DNA of 64,000 bases from Microcella pacifica (GTDB lineage Bacteria; Actinomycetota; Actinomycetes; Actinomycetales; Microbacteriaceae). How positions within the stretch are numbered: position 1 is the first letter of the stretch; every line of letters begins with the position of its first letter. The notes under the pieces are model-generated. The model searched no databases and was not told where the DNA came from. It saw nothing but the letters and a program-made list of their open reading frames with translations. Positions 39,002-47,327 of the stretch are shown here, piece after piece. The DNA lies in the NCBI RefSeq assembly GCF_009371975.2, contig NZ_VIKT02000001.1, positions 156,918 through 220,917 of the forward strand, given 5' to 3'. The position numbers were made by a program, and so were the translations under genes.

Positions 39002-39496
39002 CTAGAGTTCGCGCGTGAGCGTGAGCCGGAAGAGTCGCACGACGCGGCCGGACTCGCGCTCGTAGGCCCGGTACCCCGGCCACTGGTGCTCGATGCGGCG
39101 CCAGGCTGCTTCTCGAGCATCCCCCTCGATGAGGGCGGCGCGCACCGCGTACCGCCGCCCTCTCACCGCGATCTGCGCGTCGGGATGGGCGAGCAGGTTG
39201 TACGTCCACGCCGGATGCTTCTCGCGGGCGAAGCTCGTGCCGGCCACGATGGCGCAGCCGTGGCCGTCGGCCGTGTACATGAGGATCGAGTCGCGCGGCT
39301 GGCCGCTGCGCGCCCCGATCGTGCGCAGCACGAGCGAGGGTACGAGGAGACCGCTCAACTGGATGGAGCTGCCGGTGACCGTCGCGATCGCGCGCTCGAT
39401 CGGCGGCATGAGGCGCGGGGCGAGCCAGCGGAAGGCGCGCGTGCGGGTGATCGGCGCGACGACGGCGCGGACGGTGCGGACGATCGGGTCGCTCAT
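39002..39496 (-). CDS. Ddn-like F420-dependent nitroreductase-family protein
   Basis: A 164-residue protein of the deazaflavin-dependent nitroreductase family. The core motifs are LVLRTIGARSGQPRDSILMY, GTSFAREKHPAWTYNLLAHPDAQI and the C-terminal VVRLFRLTLTREL. Family members use F420H2 to reduce quinones or other substrates and are typical of actinobacteria. The substrate is unknown. The ATG at 39496 has CACACT six bases upstream. Confidence 0.87.
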   Translation of the reverse strand: MSDPIVRTVRAVVAPITRTRAFRWLAPRLMPPIERAIATVTGSSIQLSGLLVPSLVLRTIGARSGQPRDSILMYTADGHGCAIVAGTSFAREKHPAWTYNLLAHPDAQIAVRGRRYAVRAALIEGDAREAAWRRIEHQWPGYRAYERESGRVVRLFRLTLTREL

Positions 39497-39553
39497 GCCC
39501 CCAGTGTGGCGCAGGCGGTGCCGCGAGCGCTCGGTGGTGTGATGCCTGGGGGG

Positions 39554-40090
39554 TCAGGCCTGGGCGGGCATCGCCGGCAGGGGCCGCAGGGCGAGGGTCA
39601 TGACGAGGCTGTCGTACGCCTTGCCCGGCCACTGGATGACCTCGCGCTCGGCGAAGCCCCAGTACAGGTAGATCTCGACCAGGTCCTCGGCGGGTCGCGC
39701 CGTGTCGATACCGAGGAACGCGGCACGTCGGCGGATCGCCTCATCGCGGATCTTCTCGAAGAGCGTGCGCGCGTGGCCGTCGCCCCGATGATCGGGATGC
39801 ACGGCCAACTGGTTGAGCCACGCGGCGCGACGCACGTTCGCGACCTCGCTGAGATTGCGCAGCACGCTGCTCGGCGGCATGCTCAGGGTCGCCATGCCGA
39901 TGAGCTGGCCGTCCTGCTCGAGCACCCACGTGCTGCCCTGGAACGAGCGGCGGCGCGTCGTGGCGACGGTCTGGTCGACGCCGGAGAAGTTGAGGCCCCG
40001 GTCGGCGAGTTCAGCGTGCGCGAGGTGCAAGAGGTTCGTCATTTCGACGACCTCGTCCCGGTCGGCCTTGCGCAGAATCGGACCGGTCAT
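39554..40090 (-). CDS. GNAT-family N-acetyltransferase
   Basis: A 178-residue acetyltransferase fold: the acetyl-CoA motif reads QLAVHPDHRGDGHARTLFEKI (near residues 90-112), preceded by the strand GMATLSMPPSS. Substrate and role cannot be inferred. It is a single gene on the same strand as its neighbours. Confidence 0.83.
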   Translation of the reverse strand: MTGPILRKADRDEVVEMTNLLHLAHAELADRGLNFSGVDQTVATTRRRSFQGSTWVLEQDGQLIGMATLSMPPSSVLRNLSEVANVRRAAWLNQLAVHPDHRGDGHARTLFEKIRDEAIRRRAAFLGIDTARPAEDLVEIYLYWGFAEREVIQWPGKAYDSLVMTLALRPLPAMPAQA

Positions 40091-40115
40091 GCGGCCCTCG
40101 GGGAGAACATTCCCC

Positions 40116-40661
40116 CTAGCCTACCGAGGTCGCTCCCCCGGTGGTTCGCGAGCCGCTGAGGTCAAGACGCTCCTGCACGTAGTCGCCGAGCGGTCGGAGT
40201 GCGTCATCGGGGGCGGTCGGCATCCACCGCACACGAACGCCGTCATCGGTGAGGACGAGCGGGCCGGACTCGGCGCGCATCGCCGACTCGTCGTCGAGCG
40301 GGAGGGCGCGGGAGTCGAGCACGACGGTGGTTCCCTCGCGAAAGCCGGCGTCGAGCGCGGTCTGCCGCAGGGCGCGACGCTCCTGGGCCGACGCGGCCTG
40401 ATGGCCGGGGAGCACCTGGCGTGTGGCACGCAGGATGGTGCCGGGCTCGAAGGCCTCGCCGTCGACGGTGACGAGGATCGCGCCGAGGAAGAATCCTTCA
40501 CCGGTGCGCCGCATCGTCGCGGGGCGCGGGATGAACCCGAGCGCGCGACGGGGCGGCACGGTGACGGCGAGCTGCTCGGGCGGGATGCCGCGGGCGGCGA
40601 GCTCGGCGGCGGCCGCGGCGAGCGCGGCTCGGGCGTCGGTCAGCGCGCGGTGAGCATCCAC
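40116..40661 (-). CDS. Hypothetical protein
   Basis: I do not recognise this 181-residue protein. An alanine-rich helix (about residues 5-25) is followed by a compact domain with FIPRPATMRRTGEGFFLGAI, FEPGTILRATRQVLPGH and GTTVVLDSRALPLDDE. It has no signal peptide or membrane helix. The GTG at 40661 follows CACGAT by six bases. Confidence 0.65.
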   Translation of the reverse strand: MDAHRALTDARAALAAAAAELAARGIPPEQLAVTVPPRRALGFIPRPATMRRTGEGFFLGAILVTVDGEAFEPGTILRATRQVLPGHQAASAQERRALRQTALDAGFREGTTVVLDSRALPLDDESAMRAESGPLVLTDDGVRVRWMPTAPDDALRPLGDYVQERLDLSGSRTTGGATSVG

Positions 40662-40691
40662 GTTTCTATCGTGCCGGACGCGACCTGCGCG

Positions 40692-41117
40692 TCAGCCGAT
40701 GAGGCCGAGGACGAGGCCCGCGAGAGTGAGACCGACGATGTCGCCGCCGACCTCGATCGCCCACACGCGGAAGCCGTCACCACCGAAGAGGCGGTGCGAG
40801 AGCGAGCTCGCGGCGGCGAAGCCGATGCCGATGAGGAGGCCGGCGAGCGCGCCGCCGAGCGGACCGGCGGCGCCCTGCGCCTCGGCGACGAACCAGAGCA
40901 CGCTCGCGAGCGCAATGACCTGCACGAGGGCGCCGACCGCGGTCAGACCGAAGACGACGGTCATGCCGTGCATGCCGGGCGGGTTCGCCGGGTCGTGACC
41001 CTTGGCCCGCATCCACGCGGGGTAGAAGGTCTTGGGGCCGAACCAGATCGCGCCCGTGATGAAGTACACGACGAATCCGGCGAGAATGCCCAGCCAGTTG
41101 AGCTCGAGAAGGAACAT
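40692..41117 (-). CDS. DUF1761 membrane protein
   Basis: A 141-residue protein with four membrane helices. The N-terminal LNWLGILAGFVVYFITGAIWFGP and central SLSHRLFGGDGFRVWAIEVG match the DUF1761 family, of unknown function. TAGCGT lies six bases before the ATG. The divergent acyltransferase gene begins 220 bases away. Confidence 0.8.
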   Translation of the reverse strand: MFLLELNWLGILAGFVVYFITGAIWFGPKTFYPAWMRAKGHDPANPPGMHGMTVVFGLTAVGALVQVIALASVLWFVAEAQGAAGPLGGALAGLLIGIGFAAASSLSHRLFGGDGFRVWAIEVGGDIVGLTLAGLVLGLIG

Positions 41118-41123
41118 GCGCTG

Positions 41124-41129
41124 ACGCTA
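41124..41129 (-). promoter_or_regulatory. -10 box for the DUF1761 gene
   Basis: TAGCGT six bases before the ATG at 41117. Confidence 0.5.
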
Positions 41130-41324
41130 GCGCGCGAGCAGTGCGCGCGTCCATGTTCGATTTCTGGGCGTCAGGTGCGGGTGGCGTGTGCGGGTGGGGC
41201 GTGCGGGCTGTGTGTCGGCTCTGCGCCGATGCCGGTCGGAATACCCGTGATCGCCCTGTGCCTCTCGCGGCACATGCCTCGCGAGGCACACTCCCCCGCG
41301 TGCGTGTCGGCTCCCACGGCGACA

Positions 41325-41330
41325 TACGCT
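41325..41330 (+). promoter_or_regulatory. -10 box for the acyltransferase gene
   Basis: TACGCT six bases before the ATG at 41337. A perfect 14-base palindrome (TGCCTCGCGAGGCA) lies at 41275-41288 upstream. Confidence 0.5.
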
Positions 41331-41336
41331 TGACCC

Positions 41337-41912
41337 ATGGTCGTTCGACGCCTCGTCGCCCGCGCGTTCTGGGCCGTCAGCCGCTGGAAGCTCGTCTCGG
41401 AGCCCGCCCCCGATCGCCCCACCGTTCTCGTTGGGGCACCGCACACGTCGAACTGGGATTTCGTCTTCATGCTCGCGATCGCCTGGCGGCTCGACCTGCA
41501 CTTTCGCTGGCTCGGCAAGAAGAGCCTGTTCCGCGGCTGGCGCGGGCCGATCATGCGACGCCTCGGCGGCATACCTGTCGACCGGGATGCTCCAGCTCTC
41601 GTGGTGTCGGAAGTGCTCGAGCGCATCCGCTCTGGCGATGTCTTCGGCCTCGTCGCCACCCCCGATGGCACCCGCAGAGGCCACAGCCACTGGAAGTCGG
41701 GCTTCTACCGGATCGCGCGCGAAGCGGGCCTCCCGGTCACGCTGGGCTACGTCGACCGCACGACCATGACCACCGGGCTCGGGCCGACGCTTGAGCTCAC
41801 CGGCGACGTGCCGCACGACATGGACCGCATTCGCGCCTTCTACGCCGACAAGTCGGGGGCTCGACCCGAGCACCGGGTTGAGCCGAGGTTGCGCGAAGAG
41901 CTCGGCAGCTGA
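41337..41912 (+). CDS. PlsC-like 1-acylglycerol-3-phosphate acyltransferase family protein
   Basis: A 191-residue acyltransferase. Block I reads APHTSNWDFVF (the HxxxxD pair), and the later block appears as TPDGTRRG in place of the usual PEGTR. GGIPVDRDA is also typical. The altered block III suggests a divergent member such as those acting on unusual glycerolipids. The N-terminus has no clear membrane anchor. Confidence 0.8.
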   Translation: MVVRRLVARAFWAVSRWKLVSEPAPDRPTVLVGAPHTSNWDFVFMLAIAWRLDLHFRWLGKKSLFRGWRGPIMRRLGGIPVDRDAPALVVSEVLERIRSGDVFGLVATPDGTRRGHSHWKSGFYRIAREAGLPVTLGYVDRTTMTTGLGPTLELTGDVPHDMDRIRAFYADKSGARPEHRVEPRLREELGS

Positions 41913-41946
41913 CGACACCGCGCGACTCGAGTGCGAGAATTGTCGA

Positions 41947-42402
41947 GTGAGCTTCGTGTTCGACGTCATCGGCGACCTGCTCGTCGGATGGCTCTGGTGG
42001 CTCATTCCCGAAGAGGTCGACCGACGCAACGACCGCAAACGGCTCCTCGTGGGGGAAGTGCGGTGCTCGATCCGTGCACTCGAACGACGCGTACTGAACA
42101 TTGGTACCGAATGGAGCGGCGGCGTCGCCACCGTGGAACCCGGCCTGTTGCGCTTCAGCCCGTCGATCGGGATCGTCGGTGATCGCGTCGTGCCCGTGCA
42201 GAGCATCCGACCTGCCCCATCGCCCAACGCGCTCTCCATCAGTGGCGCGCCACTCGGGGGCGCCTCAGGCGGCATCGGCACCGGCTTCATCATCACCACC
42301 ACCGGTGGAGAACTGACGGTCACCTTTCCGACGGTGGTTGCCACGGAGGTCGCCGACCTCCTCGCGAGCGCACCCCGCGCGACCGAGGCTGCCGAGAACT
42401 GA
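41947..42402 (+). CDS. Hypothetical protein with an N-terminal hydrophobic segment
   Basis: A 151-residue protein I do not recognise. It begins with a hydrophobic segment (FDVIGDLLVGWLWWLIP), then a basic stretch, and a mostly beta domain (GGVATVEPGLLRFSPSIGIVGDRVVPV; a glycine/threonine-rich ISGAPLGGASGG). It lies 34 bases after the acyltransferase gene on the same strand. GTG 41947 is chosen because GAGAAT lies six bases upstream. Confidence 0.6.
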   Translation: MSFVFDVIGDLLVGWLWWLIPEEVDRRNDRKRLLVGEVRCSIRALERRVLNIGTEWSGGVATVEPGLLRFSPSIGIVGDRVVPVQSIRPAPSPNALSISGAPLGGASGGIGTGFIITTTGGELTVTFPTVVATEVADLLASAPRATEAAEN

Positions 42403-42430
42403 GCCGTCGCGCCACCGCGGAGGCGGGCTG

Positions 42431-42688
42431 CTAGCGGAAGACGGGAGCCTGGCTGATCCCGTACGTGAAGAGTGAGAGCCAGACGATGAAGAAGATCACC
42501 TGCACGGTCGTGCCGACGATTCCGATGATCAGGGCGGCTGTAGCGAGCCCCCGACCTCCCTCATGCGTCACGGCGATCTGGCGGCGAGCCATCACGCCGA
42601 GCACGATGCCGACGATCGGGAGCATGAAGCTGGCGATGAATCCGACGAGTGCGAGCGTGTTGGTGCGAGGCGGGTAGGTCGTGGTCAC
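42431..42688 (-). CDS. DUF4190-type small membrane protein
   Basis: An 85-residue protein with two membrane helices: LALVGFIASFMLPIVGIVLG and ATAALIIGIVGTTVQVIFFI, separated by the typical GVMARRQI turn of DUF4190. Function is unknown. The GTG start follows GAGAAT by five bases. Confidence 0.78.
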   Translation of the reverse strand: MTTTYPPRTNTLALVGFIASFMLPIVGIVLGVMARRQIAVTHEGGRGLATAALIIGIVGTTVQVIFFIVWLSLFTYGISQAPVFR

Positions 42689-42750
42689 GACTCATTCTCA
42701 CACGCCGTCGCGGCGCAGCATCGCGAAGACGTGAGCGAGCGAGCTACCGA

Positions 42751-42906
42751 TTAGGCGTTATCGAGGTCCGGTTCCGCTCGAGCTGCGTCGGCGATCTCCT
42801 CCTCCGGTCGAGGGGCGATCGTCTCATCGTCCTCGAGCTCGGGGATGCTCGACTCGTCGGGCGCGGGCGTGCGGCCCTCCGAGGCACCCTCATTGTGGGA
42901 AGTCAT
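42751..42906 (-). CDS. Very small acidic protein (51 residues)
   Basis: A 51-residue open reading frame beginning MTSHNEGASEGRTPAPDES and ending DLDNA, with Asp/Glu-rich, low-complexity composition and no hydrophobic stretch. AAGGAG is six bases upstream of the ATG, one of the better ribosome sites in the window. It may be an intrinsically disordered small protein. I cannot name it. Confidence 0.5.
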   Translation of the reverse strand: MTSHNEGASEGRTPAPDESSIPELEDDETIAPRPEEEIADAARAEPDLDNA

Positions 42907-43049
42907 CTTGGCTCCTTGTCGTCGATGAATCGGTAGACGATCTCACCAGCGAGTATCTGGGTGTCATGGTTCAAGGTCGTTGTTGCGTGAATCGTGTGTC
43001 ATCTGATGGGCCAGTTCGCGCGCGCGGCGAGAAACCTCCCGTACGCCGG

Positions 43050-43445
43050 TCAGGTCAGCTGTGAGATTTCGAACAAGTGGCCGTCCGGGTCGCGGAAGAA
43101 TGCCCGAATCTCGCCACCTCGATCAAGAGGTGCGCTCAGAAACTGGGCTCCGCGCGCGCTGAGCAGGACGTAGGTGCCCTGACAGTCATCGACCCGAAAG
43201 ATGAGCTGCGAGCTGACGTGATCAGCATCACCCGGCGCGGCGAACGTGACAGTCGGCTTTTCCGGGCTCGGTCCACCGCCGGTGACGAGCAACAGCCAGT
43301 TCCCCAGCAGATCCAGCACCACCGAGGTGCCTCCGTATTCGCCGTAGACAGAGGCACCCAAGACCTTGACGTACCAGTCACGACTGGCGGTCGCATCTTC
43401 CACAACCAGCATGTGCGTCATCGCTCGGGCCTCGAATTGGTCCAT
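43050..43445 (-). CDS. VOC-family (glyoxalase-like) protein
   Basis: A 131-residue vicinal oxygen chelate fold protein: MLVVEDATASRDWYVKVLGA in the first beta-alpha unit and IRAFFRDPDGHLFEISQ in the last, where a metal-binding Glu usually lies. Members isomerise or degrade small molecules or bind antibiotics. TAGCCT lies six bases before the ATG. Confidence 0.83.
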   Translation of the reverse strand: MDQFEARAMTHMLVVEDATASRDWYVKVLGASVYGEYGGTSVVLDLLGNWLLLVTGGGPSPEKPTVTFAAPGDADHVSSQLIFRVDDCQGTYVLLSARGAQFLSAPLDRGGEIRAFFRDPDGHLFEISQLT

Positions 43446-43451
43446 GCCCGC

Positions 43452-43457
43452 AGGCTA
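43452..43457 (-). promoter_or_regulatory. -10 box for the VOC gene
   Basis: TAGCCT six bases before the ATG at 43445. Confidence 0.45.
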
Positions 43458-43514
43458 CTCCGACGGCCCGACTGCGGACGCCTACGCGAACGCTTCGGTC
43501 GAGCACCTCGGCCG

Positions 43515-43817
43515 TCACGCGACCTGGAGAGGCGTGATCGCGGCGATCTGGTCAGCTGCTCGATCTTGCGCACGATCGAGCTCGTAGTGCGTCTGCAGGT
43601 TCAGCCAGAACTCGGCCGACGTGCCGAAGTACTTCGACAGCCGAAGCGCGGTGTCTGCGCTGATTCCGCGCGTGCCATGCACGATCTCGTTGATGCGACG
43701 CGGAGGCACACCGATCGCAACAGCGAGGCGGTTCTGGGTGATGCCAAACCCCCTGATGAAGTCCTCCATGAGAACCTCGCCCGGATGAATCGGGGGAATC
43801 TTGTCAGTGATAGTCAA
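43515..43817 (-). CDS. higA: HigA-family antitoxin
   Basis: A 100-residue XRE-type helix-turn-helix protein. The signature HPGEVLMEDFIRGFGITQNRLA and RRINEIVHGTRGISADTALRLS mark HigA. It neutralises the RelE/HigB-type toxin encoded upstream and represses the pair. I chose the TTG at 43817 because it gives the compact family length and overlaps the toxin stop by 14 bases; a longer opening reaches back into the toxin gene. Confidence 0.88.
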   Translation of the reverse strand: MTITDKIPPIHPGEVLMEDFIRGFGITQNRLAVAIGVPPRRINEIVHGTRGISADTALRLSKYFGTSAEFWLNLQTHYELDRAQDRAADQIAAITPLQVA

Positions 43818-44085
43818 CGATCTCGACCTCCTCTGGCCCAGCATCGGTCCACACGAAGCAGATCCGCCACTGGTCGTTGATTCTGATGCTGTGCTGCCCG
43901 GCTCGATTGCCTTTCAGCGCCTCAAGCCGATTACCGGGCGGGATTCGCAAGTCGTCAAGAACGGTCGCGGCTCCCACTTGGCGAAGCTTCCGCAGCGCCA
44001 CCGAATGGATCCGAGGATCGATCGACGGCACCCGTTCACGACGCCACAGTCGCTCTGTGTCTTTGCTGCCGAACGACCGGATCAC
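43804..44085 (-). CDS. higB: HigB/RelE-family toxin
   Basis: A 93-residue mRNA interferase of the RelE/HigB fold: SFGSKDTERLWRRERV at the N-terminus and NDQWRICFVWTDAGPEEVEIVDYH at the C-terminus. It should cleave mRNA on the ribosome when unopposed. The toxin-first gene order matches higBA. The GTG start has TACAAT six bases upstream, so the message is leaderless. Confidence 0.87.
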   Translation of the reverse strand: MIRSFGSKDTERLWRRERVPSIDPRIHSVALRKLRQVGAATVLDDLRIPPGNRLEALKGNRAGQHSIRINDQWRICFVWTDAGPEEVEIVDYH

Positions 44086-44091
44086 GCGATC

Positions 44092-44097
44092 ATTGTA
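44092..44097 (-). promoter_or_regulatory. -10 box of the higBA operon
   Basis: TACAAT six bases before the GTG at 44085. Confidence 0.6.
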
Positions 44098-44128
44098 TAA
44101 CGCGTCGCGTCAATAACGCTAGGCGTTA
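44098..44128. promoter_or_regulatory. Candidate HigA operator
   Basis: TAACGC-TAG-GCGTTA (44114-44128) is a perfect palindrome, and a further TAACGC half-site at 44098-44103 overlaps the -10 region. Placement and repetition suit autorepression by HigA. Confidence 0.55.
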
Positions 44129-44146
44129 AGCCGGGACTCGACCACT

Positions 44147-44461
44147 TCACAAGCCACGATCTCGCATGACGCGAGCGGACTCGAGCTCGTGGAAGTGCTC
44201 ATCAATGAAGCTGCGAAGTTCACTGGAAGGCAACCACTCAATCGCCGACTCGTTGAGTCTTGCAATAAGCGCTTCTCCATCCCAATAGGAATCGGTACAT
44301 TCGGCGTCCGGATCGTCCCAAGGAACGTCATGCAACTCCCAGAGCGGCGGGGAACGACGAAAGTTCCAACGCGGCGGGGGAAGTTGGACGAGCAATACGG
44401 CCCGACCCGCGACCTCTCCTGCGGTTGCACGGCCCCCGAGCACCGTTGAGTCGAGAAGCAT
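44147..44461 (-). CDS. Hypothetical protein beside higBA
   Basis: A 104-residue protein I do not recognise, with PPLWELHDVPWDDPDAECTD and WDGEALIARLNESAIEWLP as its most distinctive parts. It has no signal or membrane helix. The longer opening upstream runs into the ychF gene and is not credible; the ATG at 44461 is just before that gene's stop. GC is lower than in its neighbours, so it may belong to the small accessory patch with higBA. Confidence 0.5.
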   Translation of the reverse strand: MLLDSTVLGGRATAGEVAGRAVLLVQLPPPRWNFRRSPPLWELHDVPWDDPDAECTDSYWDGEALIARLNESAIEWLPSSELRSFIDEHFHELESARVMRDRGL

Positions 44462-44472
44462 CGGACATCTAC

Positions 44473-45564
44473 CTACTTCTGGTTTCCAGACGTTGCTTGG
44501 AAGCGGAACTCGACCACGTCGCCGTCCTGCATGACGTAGTCCTTGCCCTCGATGCGGGCCTTGCCCTTCGCGCGGGCCTCCGCGACCGAACCACACGCGA
44601 CGAGGTCGTCGAAGCCGATGATCTCGGCCTTGATGAAGCCCTTCTCGAAGTCGGTGTGGATGACACCGGCTGCCTGCGGGGCCTTCCAGCCCTTGCCGAT
44701 CGTCCAGGCGCGCGACTCCTTCGGGCCCGCCGTGAGGTACGTCTGCAGTCCGAGCGTGTCGAAGCCGATGCGCGCGAGCTGCGAGAGCCCGCTCTCCGTC
44801 TGACCCGTCGACGCGAGAAGCTCGGCCGCGTCCTCGGGGTCGAGGCCGATGAGCTCGCTCTCGATCTTCGCGTCGAGGAACACGGCTTGCGCCGGCGCGA
44901 CCAGTGCGGCGAGCTCGTCCATGCGCGCGCGGTCGCCGAGCACGCCCTCGTCGACGTTGAACACGTAGATGAACGGCTTCGCGCTCAGCAGGCCGAGCTC
45001 GCGGATCGGGGAGGCGTCGAACCCGGCGGCGGAGAGCGTGCGCCCGGCCTCGAGGTGGGCCTTCGCAGCGAGGGCCGCATCCATGACCGCAGGATCCAGC
45101 TTCTTGCCCCGCAGCTCCTTCTCGTATCGCGGGAGCGCCTTCTCGAGCGTCTGCAGGTCGGCGAGCATGAGCTCGGTGTTGATCGTCTCCATGTCGCTCG
45201 CCGGGTCGACTCCGCCGGCGACGTGCACGACGTCGCTGTCGGTGAAGGCGCGCACGACCTGCGCGATCGCGTCGGACTCGCGAATGTTCGCGAGGAACTG
45301 GTTGCCGAGGCCCTCGCCCTCGCTCGCACCCTTGACGATGCCCGCGATGTCGACGAACGACAGAGTGGCGGGCAGGATGCGCTCACTGCCGAAGATCTGC
45401 GCGAGCACCGTCAGGCGCTCGTCGGGCAGCTCGACGACACCCACGTTCGGGTCGATCGTGGCGAACGGATAGTTCGCCGCGAGCACGTCGTTCTCGGTGA
45501 GCGCGTTGAAGAGGGTGGACTTGCCGACGTTGGGCAGGCCGACGATGCCGATAGTGAGAGCCAC
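44473..45564 (-). CDS. ychF: Redox-regulated ATPase/GTPase YchF
   Basis: A 363-residue Obg-family P-loop protein that binds ATP and ribosomes. The G1 motif is GLPNVGKSTLFN (residues 8-19), then DIAGIVKGASEGEGLGN (G3) and the C-terminal TGS domain with MQDGDVVEFRF. Length fits the family exactly. The GTG start has a TAGGCT box eight bases upstream. Confidence 0.96.
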   Translation of the reverse strand: MALTIGIVGLPNVGKSTLFNALTENDVLAANYPFATIDPNVGVVELPDERLTVLAQIFGSERILPATLSFVDIAGIVKGASEGEGLGNQFLANIRESDAIAQVVRAFTDSDVVHVAGGVDPASDMETINTELMLADLQTLEKALPRYEKELRGKKLDPAVMDAALAAKAHLEAGRTLSAAGFDASPIRELGLLSAKPFIYVFNVDEGVLGDRARMDELAALVAPAQAVFLDAKIESELIGLDPEDAAELLASTGQTESGLSQLARIGFDTLGLQTYLTAGPKESRAWTIGKGWKAPQAAGVIHTDFEKGFIKAEIIGFDDLVACGSVAEARAKGKARIEGKDYVMQDGDVVEFRFQATSGNQK

Positions 45565-45642
45565 GGGGGTTCAGCCTACCGGCGACCGCTGAGCCGAGAG
45601 CGCCGATCTCGGGCGCATCAGCAGGGTTGCCGTCGCAGTCGG

Positions 45643-45648
45643 TAGCAT
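45643..45648 (+). promoter_or_regulatory. -10 box for the CWB2-VanY gene
   Basis: TAGCAT six bases before the ATG at 45655. Confidence 0.5.
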
Positions 45649-45654
45649 CGAGGG

Positions 45655-47310
45655 ATGCTCGGCCTCCGCCCTCGCGCCGCCACCGCCCTCGCCCTCCTCG
45701 CCGGCGCGGGCATCGTGCTCGCGGCTTCGGCCCCCGCTCAAGCGGAGCGCCCCGCCGTGCCGACCTCGCTCGGCTCGACGCAGCCCGTGACGTCGACCGT
45801 CTCGCCCGCCGCCGCGACGACCGAGCGCATCAGCGGCGCCGACCGGTACGCGACCTCCGTCGCGGCGAGCCTCGCGACCTTCCCCGGCCCCGACACCCCC
45901 GACGTCGTGTACCTCGTCGCGGGCGAGAACTTCCCCGACGCGATCGTTGCCGGGCCCGTCGCGGCCGCCGCCGGCGGGGGCCTGCTGCTCACCGCCTCGC
46001 GCAGCCTGCCGCGCGTCGTCGCCGACGAGCTGCGACGTCTCGACCCCGATCGCATCGTCGTCGTCGGCGGCACGAGCGCGATCTCGTCGTCGGTCGCGAG
46101 GGCCGCCGACGCCATTGCGCCCGTCGAGCGCATCGGCGGCGCCGACCGCTACGCGACCGCTGAGCTGCTCGTGCGCTCCGTCTTCAGCAGTGCCGACACC
46201 GTGTTCGTCGCCACGGGCGCGAGCTTCCCCGACGCTCTCGCCGCCGGCCCCGCCGCGGGCTCCGCGGGAGCGCCCGTGCTCATCGTGCGCGGCAACGGCT
46301 CTCGTCTCGACCGCACCGCTCTGCGGCTGCTGCGCGACCTCGGCACGACCTCGGTCGTGCTCGTCGGCGGCACGAGCGTCGTCTCCCGCGGCATCGCATC
46401 GCAGCTGGGTTCCGAGCTGGGCTCGAGCCAGGTGGAGCGCGCCGCCGGCGCCGACCGCTACGCCACGGCGCGCGCAATCTCCGAATCGGCGTTCGGCACG
46501 AGCGCGCCCCGCGTGCTCATCGCCTCCGGCACGAGCTTCGCCGACGCCCTCTCCATCTCCGTCCTCGCCGCGCGCGAGAACCTGCCGCTGTACCTCTCGC
46601 TCCCCTACTGCGCCCCCAGCTCGGTGCGCAGCGCCCTGGGCTCGAGCGCCATCACGACGCGCACCCTCGTCGGCGGGCCGGGCGCCCTCAGCCCCGGCGT
46701 CGAGCGACTCGAGCAGTGCCGAAGCCTGAGCTCAGCATCCTCACTGTGGGTGCTCGTGAACAAGCGCAACGGCATTCCGACGAGCTACGTGCCGAGCAGC
46801 CTGCGTCGCCCCTCGATTCCCAGCAGCGGCTCCTACCTGCTGCGGTCGGATGCGGCGGCGGCCCTCGAGCGCATGTACTCGGGTGTGCGCGCGGCGGGCG
46901 CGGGGAGTGTGGGGCTCACGAGCGGCTACCGGCCCGCGTCCTCCCAGGCGGCGATCTACAACAACGCCGTCCGCACGCGCGGCCAGACGTACGCCGACCT
47001 GTACGTCGCGCGACCGGGGCACAGCGAGCACCAGACGGGGCTCGCCGCCGACCTGTACCCCATCGGGGCCTCCAACTGCGGCTCATACACGTGCCTGGGC
47101 GCCACCCGCCAGGGGCGCTGGCTGGCCGCCAACTCGTGGAAGTACGGCTACATCCTGCGCTACGAGTCGGGCATGACGAGCGTCACCGGGTACGAGTACG
47201 AGTCCTGGCACTTCCGGTACGTCGGGGAGACGCTCGCCGCCGACTACGCCGCGAGCGGCCGGCGCACGCTCGAGCAGTTCTACGGCCAGCCGGCCGCGCC
47301 GCGCTACTGA
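45655..47310 (+). CDS. Secreted protein: three CWB2 repeats and a VanY/D-Ala-D-Ala carboxypeptidase domain
   Basis: A 551-residue exported protein. A signal peptide (ATALALLAGAGIVLAASAPAQA) precedes three CWB2 repeats ([33 protein letters not shown]). The C-terminal 190 residues are an M15-type peptidase: SGYRPASSQAAIYN, the zinc motifs PGHSEHQTGLAADLYP (His and Asp) and YESWHFRYVG (Glu and His). It would be held to the wall by the CWB2 part and trim peptidoglycan stems. A CAP protein with CWB2 repeats at 12826 uses the same anchor in the opposite order. Confidence 0.92.
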   Translation: MLGLRPRAATALALLAGAGIVLAASAPAQAERPAVPTSLGSTQPVTSTVSPAAATTERISGADRYATSVAASLATFPGPDTPDVVYLVAGENFPDAIVAGPVAAAAGGGLLLTASRSLPRVVADELRRLDPDRIVVVGGTSAISSSVARAADAIAPVERIGGADRYATAELLVRSVFSSADTVFVATGASFPDALAAGPAAGSAGAPVLIVRGNGSRLDRTALRLLRDLGTTSVVLVGGTSVVSRGIASQLGSELGSSQVERAAGADRYATARAISESAFGTSAPRVLIASGTSFADALSISVLAARENLPLYLSLPYCAPSSVRSALGSSAITTRTLVGGPGALSPGVERLEQCRSLSSASSLWVLVNKRNGIPTSYVPSSLRRPSIPSSGSYLLRSDAAAALERMYSGVRAAGAGSVGLTSGYRPASSQAAIYNNAVRTRGQTYADLYVARPGHSEHQTGLAADLYPIGASNCGSYTCLGATRQGRWLAANSWKYGYILRYESGMTSVTGYEYESWHFRYVGETLAADYAASGRRTLEQFYGQPAAPRY

Positions 47311-47315
47311 GCGCC

Positions 47316-47321
47316 TAGCGT
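47316..47321 (+). promoter_or_regulatory. -10 box for the gamma-glutamyltransferase gene
   Basis: TAGCGT six bases before the ATG at 47328, eight bases after the start of the gap from the previous gene. Confidence 0.5.
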
Positions 47322-47327
47322 GGGAGC

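Noticed and set aside
41275..41288. Palindrome TGCCTCGCGAGGCA before the acyltransferase gene
   Set aside because: Short and GC-rich; could be an operator but nothing ties it to a regulator.
44119..44430. Alternative frame over the hypothetical next to higBA
   Set aside because: It has no plausible start context and the 44147-44461 frame has better protein-like content.
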